DNA from: DASPLH01 sp035627675
Lineage (GTDB): Bacteria; Acidobacteriota; Terriglobia; Terriglobales; Acidobacteriaceae
DNA length: 20,412 nt
Direction: 5' to 3'
Assembly: GCA_035627675.1 (NCBI GenBank)
Contig: DASPLH010000178.1
Coordinates: forward strand, 1-20,412
Positions 7,465 to 14,776 of this stretch are shown piece by piece. A model generated the notes under the pieces. It did no database searches and was not told the origin of the DNA. It worked only from the letters and a program-made list of their open reading frames with translations. Position 1 is the stretch's first letter. Every line of letters begins with the position of its first letter. The translations under genes were made by a program, and so were the position numbers.

Positions 7465-7881
7465 CTAAACAGCAGCCGGAGCACCCTCGGCGCCGGCGGC
7501 TTCCGCCGCCTGCTGCGCCGCAGCCTGTGCCTGCGTGCCGCGGCCGCGTTGCCGCGAGTCACGGATTTTCTTCACCTTCGCCAGGCGCTGCTCTTCTTCG
7601 TCCGTGCGCACGGTGATGAATTTGATCACCTGCTCGGCCACACGCAGGCGGCGTTCGGTTTCCTTGATCACCGAACCCGGACCCTCGACGTGGAACAGGA
7701 TGTAATTGCCGTCCTGGAACTTGCGGACGGGGTAGGCGAGGCGGCGCTTGCCCATGCGCTCGACGCTGGTAATGTGGCCACCCGCGTTGGTTACGTTCGT
7801 CTCAAGGGTCGAAACCAGCTTGTCGACATCCTCGTCGGCGATGTCAGGACGAACGATGAACATGACTTCGTACTTACGCAT
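7465..7881 (-). CDS. rpsF: 30S ribosomal protein bS6
   Basis: The product is 138 residues. It starts MRKYEVMFIVRPDI and contains GKRRLAYPVRKFQDGNYILFHV, diagnostic for bS6, and RLRVAEQVIKFITVR. The last ~30 residues are a Gln/Ala-rich tail (GTQAQAAAQQAAEAAG), a common lineage-specific addition. The ribosome binding site AGGAG lies 8 bases before ATG. The 55-base leader contains CCGAAG; bS6:bS18 complexes bind a CCG-bearing hairpin in rpsF leaders of many bacteria, so autoregulation is possible, but I could not establish the fold by eye. A 110-base GC-rich gap with inverted CCGGC words separates it from rpsR. Confidence 0.96.
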   Translation of the reverse strand: MRKYEVMFIVRPDIADEDVDKLVSTLETNVTNAGGHITSVERMGKRRLAYPVRKFQDGNYILFHVEGPGSVIKETERRLRVAEQVIKFITVRTDEEEQRLAKVKKIRDSRQRGRGTQAQAAAQQAAEAAGAEGAPAAV

Positions 7882-7936
7882 CTCTTTTCTCCTGGGCTTC
7901 GGCCGTGGACCTTGCCCTTCGAATTCCTTCGAATCC

Positions 7937-8527
7937 CTACTTCTCCGCCGACTGCCCTTCCACCTTGCGGTTGAAGCGGGTCATGGCGGCTGACGCGCCC
8001 TGCGTCAGGATGAGGCTCACTGCCTCGGCCGCTGAGTCCAGCGCTTCGTCGAGCACTGGAACCTGCGCCTTACGGAACTGCGAGAGAACGTACTGGGATC
8101 CGCTCGTGATCTTGTGTCCCGGGTTGATTCCCAACCGTATTCTCAAAAACTCCTCGGTGCCCAGAGCGCCGATGATCGACTTCATGCCGTTGTGGCCCGC
8201 CGAACTTCCCCGCTCTCGAACCCGAATGCTGCCGAACGGAAGATCCAGCTCGTCGTAAATCACGATCAGGTCCCGCGCCGGGTCGGCTTCGTACTCCTCC
8301 ACCAGCTCGCGGACGGCTGCACCACTCAGGTTCATGTAGGTCTCCGGTTTCGCCAGCACCGCGGCCTTTCCCTCGACGATGGCGCGCCCCGTGAGCGCCC
8401 GGCAGTGCCGGTTGGCGATCTTCACTCCGCACCGCTCGGCGATGCGATCGACCGCCAGGAAACCTACATTGTGCGGCGTGAACTGGTACTCGATGCCCGG
8501 GTTGCCGAGCCCGACAATCAGTTTCAC
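7937..8527 (-). CDS. pth: Peptidyl-tRNA hydrolase
   Basis: The 196-residue enzyme releases peptides from peptidyl-tRNA dropped by ribosomes, recycling tRNA in the cytosol. Family residues are all present: LIVGLGNPG (N9), TPHNVGF with catalytic H19, KPETYMNLSG (N66), VIYDELDLPFGSIR (D92) and SSAGHNGMKSI (N113). Length matches bacterial Pth. The start is GTG at 8527 with GGGAG about 11 bases upstream. It follows rplY by 59 bases, the prs-rplY(ctc)-pth order seen in many bacteria. Confidence 0.96.
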   Translation of the reverse strand: MKLIVGLGNPGIEYQFTPHNVGFLAVDRIAERCGVKIANRHCRALTGRAIVEGKAAVLAKPETYMNLSGAAVRELVEEYEADPARDLIVIYDELDLPFGSIRVRERGSSAGHNGMKSIIGALGTEEFLRIRLGINPGHKITSGSQYVLSQFRKAQVPVLDEALDSAAEAVSLILTQGASAAMTRFNRKVEGQSAEK

Positions 8528-8586
8528 GCTTTGCCGTCTCCCGTCTCACTGCTGCCGCAACCCCAGGGCTGCGGCAGCCATGGTGA

Positions 8587-9282
8587 CTACTTCTTGCCCT
8601 TGTCTGCCTTCTCGTCCGCTTCGGTTTCCTGCTTGCCCTTCTTGATGACTTCGGGCTCGGCAGGTCCGGCGGCAGCCTCGGTCGCGGCGGCGTCCGCGCT
8701 CGGAGCCGCTTCTTCCTTGACCGAAGTGACGTGCACGATCGTCAGGTCCTCGTCGCTGAGGTACTTGATCTTGTCGGACTTCGGCAGGTCGGCCACGCGG
8801 ACCGGCTCGCCGAACATCAGGTTGCTGACATCCACGTCGATGTGGCTCGGGATATCCGCCGGCAGACACTCGACCTCGACTTCGCGCATCACGACGTCGA
8901 GGATGCCGCCCTGGGTCTTGACGCCCGGAGCTTCGCCGATGATCTGGACCGGAACCTGCACGCGCATCTTCTTGTCCATCGCGATGCGCTTCAGGTCCAC
9001 ATGCAGCAGGCTGCCCTTCAGCGGGTCACTCTGCCATTCAACGACCATGGCCTTCGTCTGCTCGCCATCGAGCACGACATCGAAAATCGTGTTGTGGCCC
9101 GACTCCGAGTGCAGGATCTTGTTGATCGCCTTCGGGTCGATAGCGATGGAGCGCGAATCCTTGCCTGCTCCGTAGAGCACGCCCGGAATTAAGCCCGTCG
9201 TACGCAGACGGCGGGCAGCGTTCTTGTCCGACGCCTCGCGCGGCTTCGCTTCCACCAGGTTGGTTTGGGTTGCGGTTGCCAT
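8587..9282 (-). CDS. rplY: 50S ribosomal protein bL25, long CTC/TL5 type
   Basis: At 231 residues this is the two-domain form (general stress protein CTC/TL5) rather than the ~95-residue E. coli type. The N-terminal 5S-rRNA-binding domain shows AARRLRTTGLIPGVLYG and HNTIFDVVLDG. The C-terminal beta domain contains VQVPVQIIGEAPGVKTQGG and VECLPADIPSHIDVDVS. The last ~45 residues are a charged, low-complexity Ala/Glu/Lys tail. The ribosome binding site GAGGA lies close before ATG 9282. It is 42 bases after prs, consistent with co-transcription. Confidence 0.96.
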   Translation of the reverse strand: MATATQTNLVEAKPREASDKNAARRLRTTGLIPGVLYGAGKDSRSIAIDPKAINKILHSESGHNTIFDVVLDGEQTKAMVVEWQSDPLKGSLLHVDLKRIAMDKKMRVQVPVQIIGEAPGVKTQGGILDVVMREVEVECLPADIPSHIDVDVSNLMFGEPVRVADLPKSDKIKYLSDEDLTIVHVTSVKEEAAPSADAAATEAAAGPAEPEVIKKGKQETEADEKADKGKK

Positions 9283-9324
9283 AATTCCTCTTCCTTACGT
9301 CAGGTGGCGCTCAACGCGCCCCGG

Positions 9325-10416
9325 TTACACGAAAAGCTTGCTGACCGAAGTTTCCTCGTGGATCGACTGGATGGCGCGGGCAATCAGCCCGGCGATGCTC
9401 AGCACGTGGATCTTCGGCTCGTTCCGTCCAGCCTCGCTGAGCGGAATCGTGTTCGACACTACAACTTCCTTCAAGGCCGACTCGGAGATGCGCTTGATCG
9501 CAGGGCCAGACAGCACCGCGTGCGAAGCGCACGCATACACCTCGCGAGCTCCGTTGTTGTAAAGCGCCTCGACGGTCTTTACCAGCGTGCCCGCCGTGTC
9601 GATGATGTCGTCGAGGATCAGGCACGTGCGGCCCTTCACGTCGCCGATGACGTGCATCACTTCGGCAACGTTGATGTCCGTACGGCGCTTGTCCACGATC
9701 GCCAGCGCCGAGTCCATCTTCTTGGCGAAGAAGCGCGCGCGCTCCACGCCGCCCGCATCGGGAGAAACCACCGTCAGGTCCGGCAGGTTCAGCTTGCGGA
9801 AATAGTCCACCAGCACCGGCGACGCGAACAGGTGATCCACCGGAATGTTGAAGAATCCCTGGATCTGCGGCGCGTGCAGGTCCACCACCAGCGCGCGGTC
9901 CGCGCCGGCCGTGGTCAAAATGTCGGCGACCAGCTTCGAGCTGATCGGAACGCGCGGCTTGTCCTTGCGGTCCTGGCGCGCGTAGCCAAAGTACGGAATC
10001 ACCACCGTGATGCGCCGCGCCGAGGCGCGCTTCAGCGCGTCGATCATCAGCAGCAACTGCATCAGGTTGTGCGCTACCGGATCGCACGTGGGCTGCACGA
10101 TGAACACATCGGCGCCGCGAACGTTCTCCAGCACCTGCACGTAAATCTCGCCGTCGGAGAACTGCGTCAGGTGCGTCTGCCCCAGCGGCAAGCCGAGAAA
10201 GTCGCAGATCTCCTGCGCGAGGGCCGGATTGGCCGTGCCGCAGAAAATCTTGAACTTGTCGTCCTGCCGGGCGCGCACAGGCTTGCGGTCGCTCTTCGCT
10301 TCCGGAGCCTTGGCCGGAACGGCGCTGCCCGTCACGACATCGGCCAGCAAGTGCTCCTGCGGCTCCTGCCTTGCGGTCTGTGGTTGCACTGAGCTCGGTT
10401 TCGCTGCTGCATCCAT
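9325..10416 (-). CDS. prs: Ribose-phosphate pyrophosphokinase (PRPP synthetase)
   Basis: It makes PRPP from ribose 5-phosphate and ATP for nucleotide, His and Trp synthesis. Signatures: FCGTANPALAQEI, FSDGEIYVQVLENVRG, the flexible loop PYFGYARQDRK (141-151), DLHAPQIQGFF (179-189), VSPDAGGVERA and the PRPP-binding loop DDIIDTAGT (269-277). The product is 363 residues, about 50 longer than typical, because residues 1-50 are a poorly structured extension rich in A, P, K and Q. The extension looks real: ATG 10416 has AGGAG 8 bases upstream and no better start lies before the core at KFKIFCG. It follows the tRNA-Gln gene. Confidence 0.95.
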   Translation of the reverse strand: MDAAAKPSSVQPQTARQEPQEHLLADVVTGSAVPAKAPEAKSDRKPVRARQDDKFKIFCGTANPALAQEICDFLGLPLGQTHLTQFSDGEIYVQVLENVRGADVFIVQPTCDPVAHNLMQLLLMIDALKRASARRITVVIPYFGYARQDRKDKPRVPISSKLVADILTTAGADRALVVDLHAPQIQGFFNIPVDHLFASPVLVDYFRKLNLPDLTVVSPDAGGVERARFFAKKMDSALAIVDKRRTDINVAEVMHVIGDVKGRTCLILDDIIDTAGTLVKTVEALYNNGAREVYACASHAVLSGPAIKRISESALKEVVVSNTIPLSEAGRNEPKIHVLSIAGLIARAIQSIHEETSVSKLFV

Positions 10417-10487
10417 CGGATTCGCTCCTGAGGACGATCTGGGTTGTGGGCCTGCAATTTTTCAGGCCCGTTGCACAACTGCTGTCT

Positions 10488-10574
10488 TCGGTCGTCAGTC
10501 GTTGGTCGTCGGTCCGGGTGCCCTACCCTTCTCGCGGAGCGAGAGGGTGGGGGTTTCCAACGACTGACGACCGA
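10488..10574. repeat. Nested inverted-repeat element
   Basis: A perfect 18-bp inverted repeat (10488-10505 with 10557-10574; arm TCGGTCGTCAGTCGTTGG) encloses a second hairpin of CTACCCTTCTCGC against GCGAGAGGGTGGG (about 10523-10551). It lies between the tRNA-Gln region and prs. The outer arm uses the same GGTCGTC words as the tract at 6061-6240 and the hairpin at 10810-10827. Confidence 0.8.
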
Positions 10575-10590
10575 CCACTGCCGACTGAAA

Positions 10591-10615
10591 CTGGCTGGGC
10601 GGCTAGGATTCGAAC
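10591..10615 (-). pseudogene. Exact 25-bp duplicate of the tRNA-Gln 3' end
   Basis: These 25 bases are identical to 10707-10731, covering CCA, the discriminator base, the 3' acceptor strand, the 3' T-stem strand and the T-loop of tRNA-Gln. Beyond this the similarity stops: the 5' T-stem strand no longer pairs and no anticodon arm can be folded. It is therefore a truncated copy, not a second tRNA. Such 3'-end fragments are typical of attachment sites left by tRNA-targeting integrases, or of a local duplication. Confidence 0.75.
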
Positions 10616-10707
10616 TCGAGCCGCTTAGCGGGCGTTGGAGCCCGCTGGCGAGATCCTGAGTCCGCGCAGCGGACGAAGGACCTCTCTGCCCTGCACTGCA
10701 AAAGATC

Positions 10708-10781
10708 TGGCTGGGCGGCTAGGATTCGAACCTAGACAAAGTGCTCCAAAGGCACTTGACCTACCATTAGTCGACCGCCCA
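10708..10781 (-). tRNA. tRNA-Gln (anticodon UUG)
   Basis: The 74-nt minus-strand sequence folds as a full cloverleaf. The acceptor stem TGGGCGG pairs with CCGCCCA, followed by G73 and an encoded CCA. The D-arm contains CTAATGGTAGG. The anticodon stem AAGTGC/GCACTT encloses loop CTTTGGA with anticodon TTG (reads CAA). The T-arm is CTAGG-TTCGAAT-CCTAG. It lies between ispE and prs on the same strand and may be transcribed with them. Confidence 0.95.
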
Positions 10782-10809
10782 AGGAAACTGTCGTCTGTCG
10801 CTGGTCTTC

Positions 10810-10827
10810 GGTCGTCGGCTGACGACC
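10810..10827. repeat. Small hairpin of the GGTCGTC repeat family
   Basis: GGTCGTC, loop GGCT, GACGACC forms a perfect 7-bp stem 12 bases after the ispE stop and 28 bases before the tRNA on the minus strand. There is no T-tract, so it is unlikely to be a terminator; it could be an RNA processing or stability element between ispE and the tRNA. Confidence 0.6.
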
Positions 10828-10839
10828 AACCACCGCCGA

Positions 10840-11805
10840 CTATCGACCAAAGAACATTTGTTCCCGGTAGTTCTCGCGCGGGAGTGTGGTTGTCGCAATC
10901 GCCTTGACGCCGTCCCTGGACAGCGCGGCGGCACAACTCTCTGCCGCTTCACTCGTCCGGAACAGGCCGTACAGCGAAGACCCTGAGCCCGACAAAGAAG
11001 CGTAGCTGGCGCCATGGCGCTCGAGCACACGTTTCACGTCGCGAAGTTCGGGATGCTGGGGAAAGACAACGCGTTCGAAGTCGTTCGCAATCCCGGTTCG
11101 GACGAGGTCGAGAAGCAGCGTCTCGGCCCGGTCCCCGTTTTTCACGGGAACACCGGATGAGGTACCACCCAGCCACTCGAAAACAGAGCGGCTGAACGTA
11201 TTGATTGTAGCCGAGCTGCCATTTCGGGTCAATTCCGCGCCAAACTGCTCGTCCCAGTCGCGGAACGCCTGCGGCGTCGAAACCGCCTTGTCGGGCGTCA
11301 CCAGCACGCACGGGAATTCAGGCAAATCCTGGACCGGATACACCTCTTCGCCGCGCCCGCAACCCAGCACGGTCCCTCCCAGCAGAAACAGCGGCAGGTC
11401 GCTCCCCACTTCCGAGGCGATGCGGAGCTTCTCCGCCGCGGGGATCTCAATTCTCAGCGCGCGCTCGAGCGCAAACATCGTCGCAACCGCGTTCGACGAT
11501 CCGCCCCCGATGCCTCCCTGCACGGGAAGGTTCTTCTCGATCGAGATCGTTACCTTGCCGCGCTGCTTGATCGTCCGCAGCACGCGGTCGGCCACCCGGT
11601 AACAGGTGTTGCTCTCGTCCTCGGGCACGCCCGGAGTCTTGCAGCGGACCTCTATGCCCGTGCCGCTCTTCACGTCCACCCGAATGACATCGTGGGCCGC
11701 GATCGTCTGGTAGATCGTGCGCAGTTCGTGAAAACCATCCGGACGCGGAGCACCGATGGCCAGGCCGATATTGATCTTTGCAAACGAACGAACGGGGACG
11801 GGCAT
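10840..11805 (-). CDS. ispE: 4-diphosphocytidyl-2-C-methyl-D-erythritol kinase
   Basis: This GHMP kinase phosphorylates CDP-ME with ATP in the MEP isoprenoid pathway. From ATG 11805 it is 321 residues, slightly longer than the usual ~290-300. The N-terminus VRSFAKINIGLAIGAPRPDG carries the substrate-side lysine (K10). The ATP loop is LPVQGGIGGGSSNAVATM (93-110). GSDLPLF provides the catalytic aspartate (D136). A C-terminal GHMP motif ASYASLSGSGSSLYGLF is present. The frame is open back to 11931, but that stretch overlaps the preceding gene and a hairpin repeat. No strong ribosome binding site precedes 11805. It heads the ispE-tRNA-prs-rplY-pth-rpsF-rpsR-rplI series. Confidence 0.94.
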   Translation of the reverse strand: MPVPVRSFAKINIGLAIGAPRPDGFHELRTIYQTIAAHDVIRVDVKSGTGIEVRCKTPGVPEDESNTCYRVADRVLRTIKQRGKVTISIEKNLPVQGGIGGGSSNAVATMFALERALRIEIPAAEKLRIASEVGSDLPLFLLGGTVLGCGRGEEVYPVQDLPEFPCVLVTPDKAVSTPQAFRDWDEQFGAELTRNGSSATINTFSRSVFEWLGGTSSGVPVKNGDRAETLLLDLVRTGIANDFERVVFPQHPELRDVKRVLERHGASYASLSGSGSSLYGLFRTSEAAESCAAALSRDGVKAIATTTLPRENYREQMFFGR

Positions 11806-11856
11806 GGAAGCACGATTGTAAACCCCTATGGGCGGGCGTGCGGCGCGGGCGGTGTG

Positions 11857-11878
11857 GCGCGGGCGTCCCCGCCCGCGC
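11857..11878. repeat. GC-rich hairpin repeat upstream of ispE
   Basis: GCGCGGGCG, loop TCCC, CGCCCGCGC is a perfect 9-bp stem between the IPT lipoprotein gene and ispE. This GGCGTCCCCGCC type of palindrome is recurrent in intergenic DNA of Acidobacteriota and Planctomycetes (general knowledge). No T-tract follows. Confidence 0.65.
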
Positions 11879-11890
11879 AGCTTCCGGATA

Positions 11891-12598
11891 TCAAGGCCTA
11901 ATGCTGAACCCAACCGCTCCCGAGCCTCCACCTCCGCCCGGATTCAACACCGCGACCTGCGCCGCACCGGCACTCGCAAGGTCGCCGTCGAAGATCCTGG
12001 CCACCAACTGCGTCTCACTCACATATGCCGTTGGCCGCGAACTGCCGTTCCACGTAACCACCGAGTCCGGCAGGAACCCCGATCCACTGACCGTCAACTC
12101 GAATTCGGCGCCACCGGCAACCGCCGCAGCGGGCGATAGAGAACCGACGGCGGGGGCAGGCGCGGTATCCAGCAACGTGAATGGCAGCGAGTTCGAGACC
12201 TCGCTGGAGGTCTGCAACCGCACCTCTCCCGTGGCCGCCACCGACATGTCATCCCGCGAGAATCGCGCCTCGAAGAAACCCGTCGTCCCGAACGGCGGGA
12301 ACACCATGCAGCCGAAGTTGAAACACGACCAGTTGCTGAATGGGCTGAACGGAGGATTCGGATGGAAGATCGTCGGCAACGGGCGTCCGTTGAAAAAGAC
12401 CACGGCGTTGCGATCGACGAAGCCGTCGAAGAAAACGAAAATCACCGTCACGCCCGAGCCCAGAACAACGCTGCCCGGCGTGACGCGCGTGATCGAAAAC
12501 TGCTGGCCTACTCCTCCACTGGAGAACGCAAAGAAACTGCCCGAGCACCCTGAAATCAGGCTCAACAGCAACACCGCAATTACAACGCGCGCAAACAT
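11891..12598 (-). CDS. Lipoprotein with two IPT/TIG-like Ig-fold domains
   Basis: I start at ATG 12598: a GGCGGTGG lies ~6 bases upstream and the product begins with a textbook lipoprotein signal (MFARVVIAVLLLSLISGC, lipobox LISGC, Cys18). The frame stays open to 12694 but that extension has no signal character. The product is 235 residues. Residues ~27-115 (FSITRVTPGSVVLGSG and VVFFNGRPLP) and ~150-235 (VGSLSPAAAVAGGAEFELTVSGSGFLPDSVVTWNG split across strands) are IPT/TIG-like domains, found in cell-surface and carbohydrate-associated proteins. An aromatic-rich segment with two cysteines (NWSCFNFGC) lies between them and may form a disulfide. Function unknown. Confidence 0.72.
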   Translation of the reverse strand: MFARVVIAVLLLSLISGCSGSFFAFSSGGVGQQFSITRVTPGSVVLGSGVTVIFVFFDGFVDRNAVVFFNGRPLPTIFHPNPPFSPFSNWSCFNFGCMVFPPFGTTGFFEARFSRDDMSVAATGEVRLQTSSEVSNSLPFTLLDTAPAPAVGSLSPAAAVAGGAEFELTVSGSGFLPDSVVTWNGSSRPTAYVSETQLVARIFDGDLASAGAAQVAVLNPGGGGGSGAVGFSIRP

Positions 12599-12691
12599 AG
12601 CGCACCACCGCCAAGAGCTTAGCGCGATTGAGAGTGGCGGGTGAGAGAAGGCAATCTTCAGATCCGGGTTCTCGAAAGGTGAAGGTGAAGG

Positions 12692-12740
12692 CACCGGCCC
12701 TTTAGGCCGGTGAAACAGGCGCGCGGGGCTTTAGCCCCGC
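12692..12740. repeat. Pair of perfect intergenic hairpins
   Basis: CACCGGCC-CTTTA-GGCCGGTG (12692-12712) and GCGGGGC-TTTA-GCCCCGC (12723-12740) are 10 bases apart in the gap between the cupin and IPT genes. Neither is followed by a T-tract. They share the loop motif TTTA with each other and TTCA with the hairpin at 6291-6310. Confidence 0.7.
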
Positions 12741-12796
12741 ACCGACCGAGATGAGCGCCCGCCCAAACGCGACTCCGCGACGGCGTGACTTCGCGA

Positions 12797-13540
12797 CTAC
12801 TTCACTTCCATCACCAGGAACTTCGCCGTTTCTGTACCAACATTGCTCAACTCCTGGAACCCGTAATCGCTCCAGAACACCTCTCCCGCGTTCAGCGCGA
12901 CCTCTTGTGCTTCGGTGCTGCCTCGCAGTGGCGTCAGGCTGACCACCAGGTGGCTGGCGTTGTCGTCGTGCAGCCGGAGCACGCCCGACGGCCCGAGTTC
13001 GGCTCGCATCATCTTCACCTTGTTGGTGTCAAACAGCGTGGCCTGCGTGTAGTCACCTTCGGCCGTGCGCCCGAAGCGCACTTCGCGGCAGTTCTCCGCT
13101 GCCAGACCGCACCGCGCCCGGTTCGGATCGATCTCGCCCGTCACTTCTACCAGCAGCAGCCTGGCAGCGGCTCCCCGGTTGGAGATCTTGTGCGCCCAGC
13201 GTCCGGGGATCACATTCATCTCGCCGTTCTTCAGGTCGAGATCAAACGAACTCCGACCGCCGTTCAGGTTGATCGACGCGTCATCGAGAGCAACGATGAC
13301 GTAGTCGTGAATGTCGCCCGGGACCTGGGTCGAGCCGCCGGCCGGCAACTCCAGTCGCAGTACCTTCAGTCGCCGATTCTCGAACACCGGGGACGAAAAC
13401 TTCATCGCCTCGCGAGGCGGCGGAGCCGTCGAGCGCAGCCGGTTTTTCGGAATCGGTGCAGTCCTCCGCGCCTGCGCGAAAGCCGCGTACGACGCCGCAA
13501 GCACGACAATGGCAACGGTGCAGACTGGATGGAATCGCAT
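12797..13540 (-). CDS. Secreted bicupin-like protein
   Basis: The start is ATG 13540, with GGAGG 5 bases upstream; a more distant in-frame start at 13582 adds only 14 residues and hides the signal. The product has 247 residues. Residues 1-22 are a signal peptide (MRFHPVCTVAIVVLAASYAA, cleavage near FAQA). The rest looks like two cupin-like beta-barrel halves: ~45-135 (PAGGSTQVPGDIHDYVIVAL, then GEMNVIPGRWAHKISNRG) and ~150-245 (VLRLHDDNASHLVVSLTP, then AGEVFWSDYGFQELSNVG). The usual HxH metal ligands are only partly kept (H92-type residues in DIHDY, WAHK), so a metal-dependent activity is uncertain. It stands alone between ruvB and the IPT gene. Confidence 0.6.
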   Translation of the reverse strand: MRFHPVCTVAIVVLAASYAAFAQARRTAPIPKNRLRSTAPPPREAMKFSSPVFENRRLKVLRLELPAGGSTQVPGDIHDYVIVALDDASINLNGGRSSFDLDLKNGEMNVIPGRWAHKISNRGAAARLLLVEVTGEIDPNRARCGLAAENCREVRFGRTAEGDYTQATLFDTNKVKMMRAELGPSGVLRLHDDNASHLVVSLTPLRGSTEAQEVALNAGEVFWSDYGFQELSNVGTETAKFLVMEVK

Positions 13541-13655
13541 CGGACCTCCGGTGCGGAAGCACGGGAGGGCAATCATCCACATTTAGCGATTCACGCGCAG
13601 TGAAATCAGCTAACTTGTTTCTGGAAATCGGCCGGTCGTCCCGAAGAGGGAGCTA

Positions 13656-14690
13656 CTAGAACAGCGTGTTCTGTTTCCGCGGAGGCTCGATCCCGAAGTG
13701 CCGGTAGGCCAGTTGCGTCGCAACCCGCCCGCGCGGAGTGCGGTCGAGGAACCCTATCTGGATCAGGAACGGCTCGTAGATCTCTTCAATCGCGTCGGTT
13801 TCTTCCGCCAGCGCGGCCGCCAGCGTGTTCACCCCGACCGGCCCGCCCTGGTACTTCTCGATGATGGTCATCAGCAGCCGCCGATCGACTTCGTCGAACC
13901 CGTGCTGATCGACTTCAAGCATCTGTAGCGCGGCCTGAGCCGTCTGGCGGTCGATGTGTCCCGTGCCGCGCACCTGTGCGTAGTCGCGCACGCGCCGCAG
14001 CAGCCGGTTGGCGATGCGCGGTGTTCCGCGGCAACGCATGGCGATCTCCAGCGCCGCATCGTCGTCGATGCCGACATTCAGGATCTGCGCCGAGCGGGAG
14101 ACAATGATCTTCAGGTCCTCGTGCGTGTAGAACTCCAGCCTCAGCACCAGTCCCAGGCGCGAGCGCAGCGGAGCCGAGAGCAGGCCGATGCGCGTCGTCG
14201 CCCCAATGAACGTGAACGGCTGGATTTCGAAGGTGTGGGTCCGTGCCGCCGGTCCCTGCCCGATCATGATGTCCAGGGTGTAGTCTTCGAGCGCCGAATA
14301 CAGCAGCTCCTCGATCGCAGGCTGCAGCCGGTGCACTTCGTCGATGAACAGCACCTGCTTCTGCTGCACGTTGGTCAGCACGGCCGTCAGGTCGCCCTTG
14401 ATCTGTAGCGTGGGACCGCTGGTCTGCTGGAAAGCCACTCCCATCTCGTTGGCGATGATGGTCGCCAGCGTGGTCTTCCCCAGTCCCGGAGGCCCATACA
14501 GCAGCACGTGATCGAGCGCCTCTCCGCGCGAACGCGCAGCGGCGATCGCCACCGCCAGGTTCTCTTTGACCTTCGCCTGCCCGATGAACTCCTGCAGCCG
14601 CTGCGGCCGCAGCTTCAGCTCAAAGGAGGCATCGTCTTCGACCGGCGCGGCCGAGACCAGGCGTTCCGGATTGTCCTTGGGAGTGGGCAC
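13656..14690 (-). CDS. ruvB: Holliday junction branch migration ATPase RuvB
   Basis: RuvB is the hexameric AAA+ motor that drives branch migration with RuvA. Starting at GTG 14690 the protein has 344 residues, the normal size. Signatures: LRPQRLQEFIGQAKVKENL, Walker A GPPGLGKT (66-73), Walker B LFIDEVHR (D117), FTFIGATTRIGLLSAPLRSR with sensor 1 and the arginine finger, and a winged-helix C-terminus ending TQLAYRHFGI. The frame is open to a TTG at 14747, but that codon lies inside a heptamer repeat and would add 19 non-conserved residues. The ribosome binding site is weak. No ruvA or ruvC is adjacent in the window. Confidence 0.95.
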   Translation of the reverse strand: MPTPKDNPERLVSAAPVEDDASFELKLRPQRLQEFIGQAKVKENLAVAIAAARSRGEALDHVLLYGPPGLGKTTLATIIANEMGVAFQQTSGPTLQIKGDLTAVLTNVQQKQVLFIDEVHRLQPAIEELLYSALEDYTLDIMIGQGPAARTHTFEIQPFTFIGATTRIGLLSAPLRSRLGLVLRLEFYTHEDLKIIVSRSAQILNVGIDDDAALEIAMRCRGTPRIANRLLRRVRDYAQVRGTGHIDRQTAQAALQMLEVDQHGFDEVDRRLLMTIIEKYQGGPVGVNTLAAALAEETDAIEEIYEPFLIQIGFLDRTPRGRVATQLAYRHFGIEPPRKQNTLF

Positions 14691-14739
14691 CTGACGGAAT
14701 CGTAACCGCAGAGCGCGAAGCGCACAATACGCGTGAAGC

Positions 14740-14767
14740 AGTTTCAAGTTTCAGGTTTCAAGTTTCC
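14740..14767. repeat. Four tandem heptamers upstream of ruvB
   Basis: AGTTTCA, AGTTTCA, GGTTTCA, AGTTTCC follow each other without gaps at 14740-14767. Similar heptameric repeats with another word (TCAGCAT) begin at 6064. Confidence 0.8.
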
Positions 14768-14776
14768 AGCGAAAGA

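Noticed and set aside
10590..10670. A second complete tRNA gene downstream of tRNA-Gln
   Set aside because: Only the 3' 25 bases match; the T-stem does not pair, and the nearby AGCGGGC/GCCCGCT hairpin has a 6-base loop that does not fit an anticodon arm.
11806..11931. Extended N-terminus for IspE back to 11931
   Set aside because: It overlaps the end of the neighbouring lipoprotein gene and reads through the GC-rich hairpin at 11857-11878; the conserved IspE N-terminus begins right after ATG 11805.
14691..14747. RuvB start at TTG 14747
   Set aside because: The codon is part of the AGTTTCA heptamer array, and the 19 added residues are not a RuvB feature; GTG 14690 gives the normal length.
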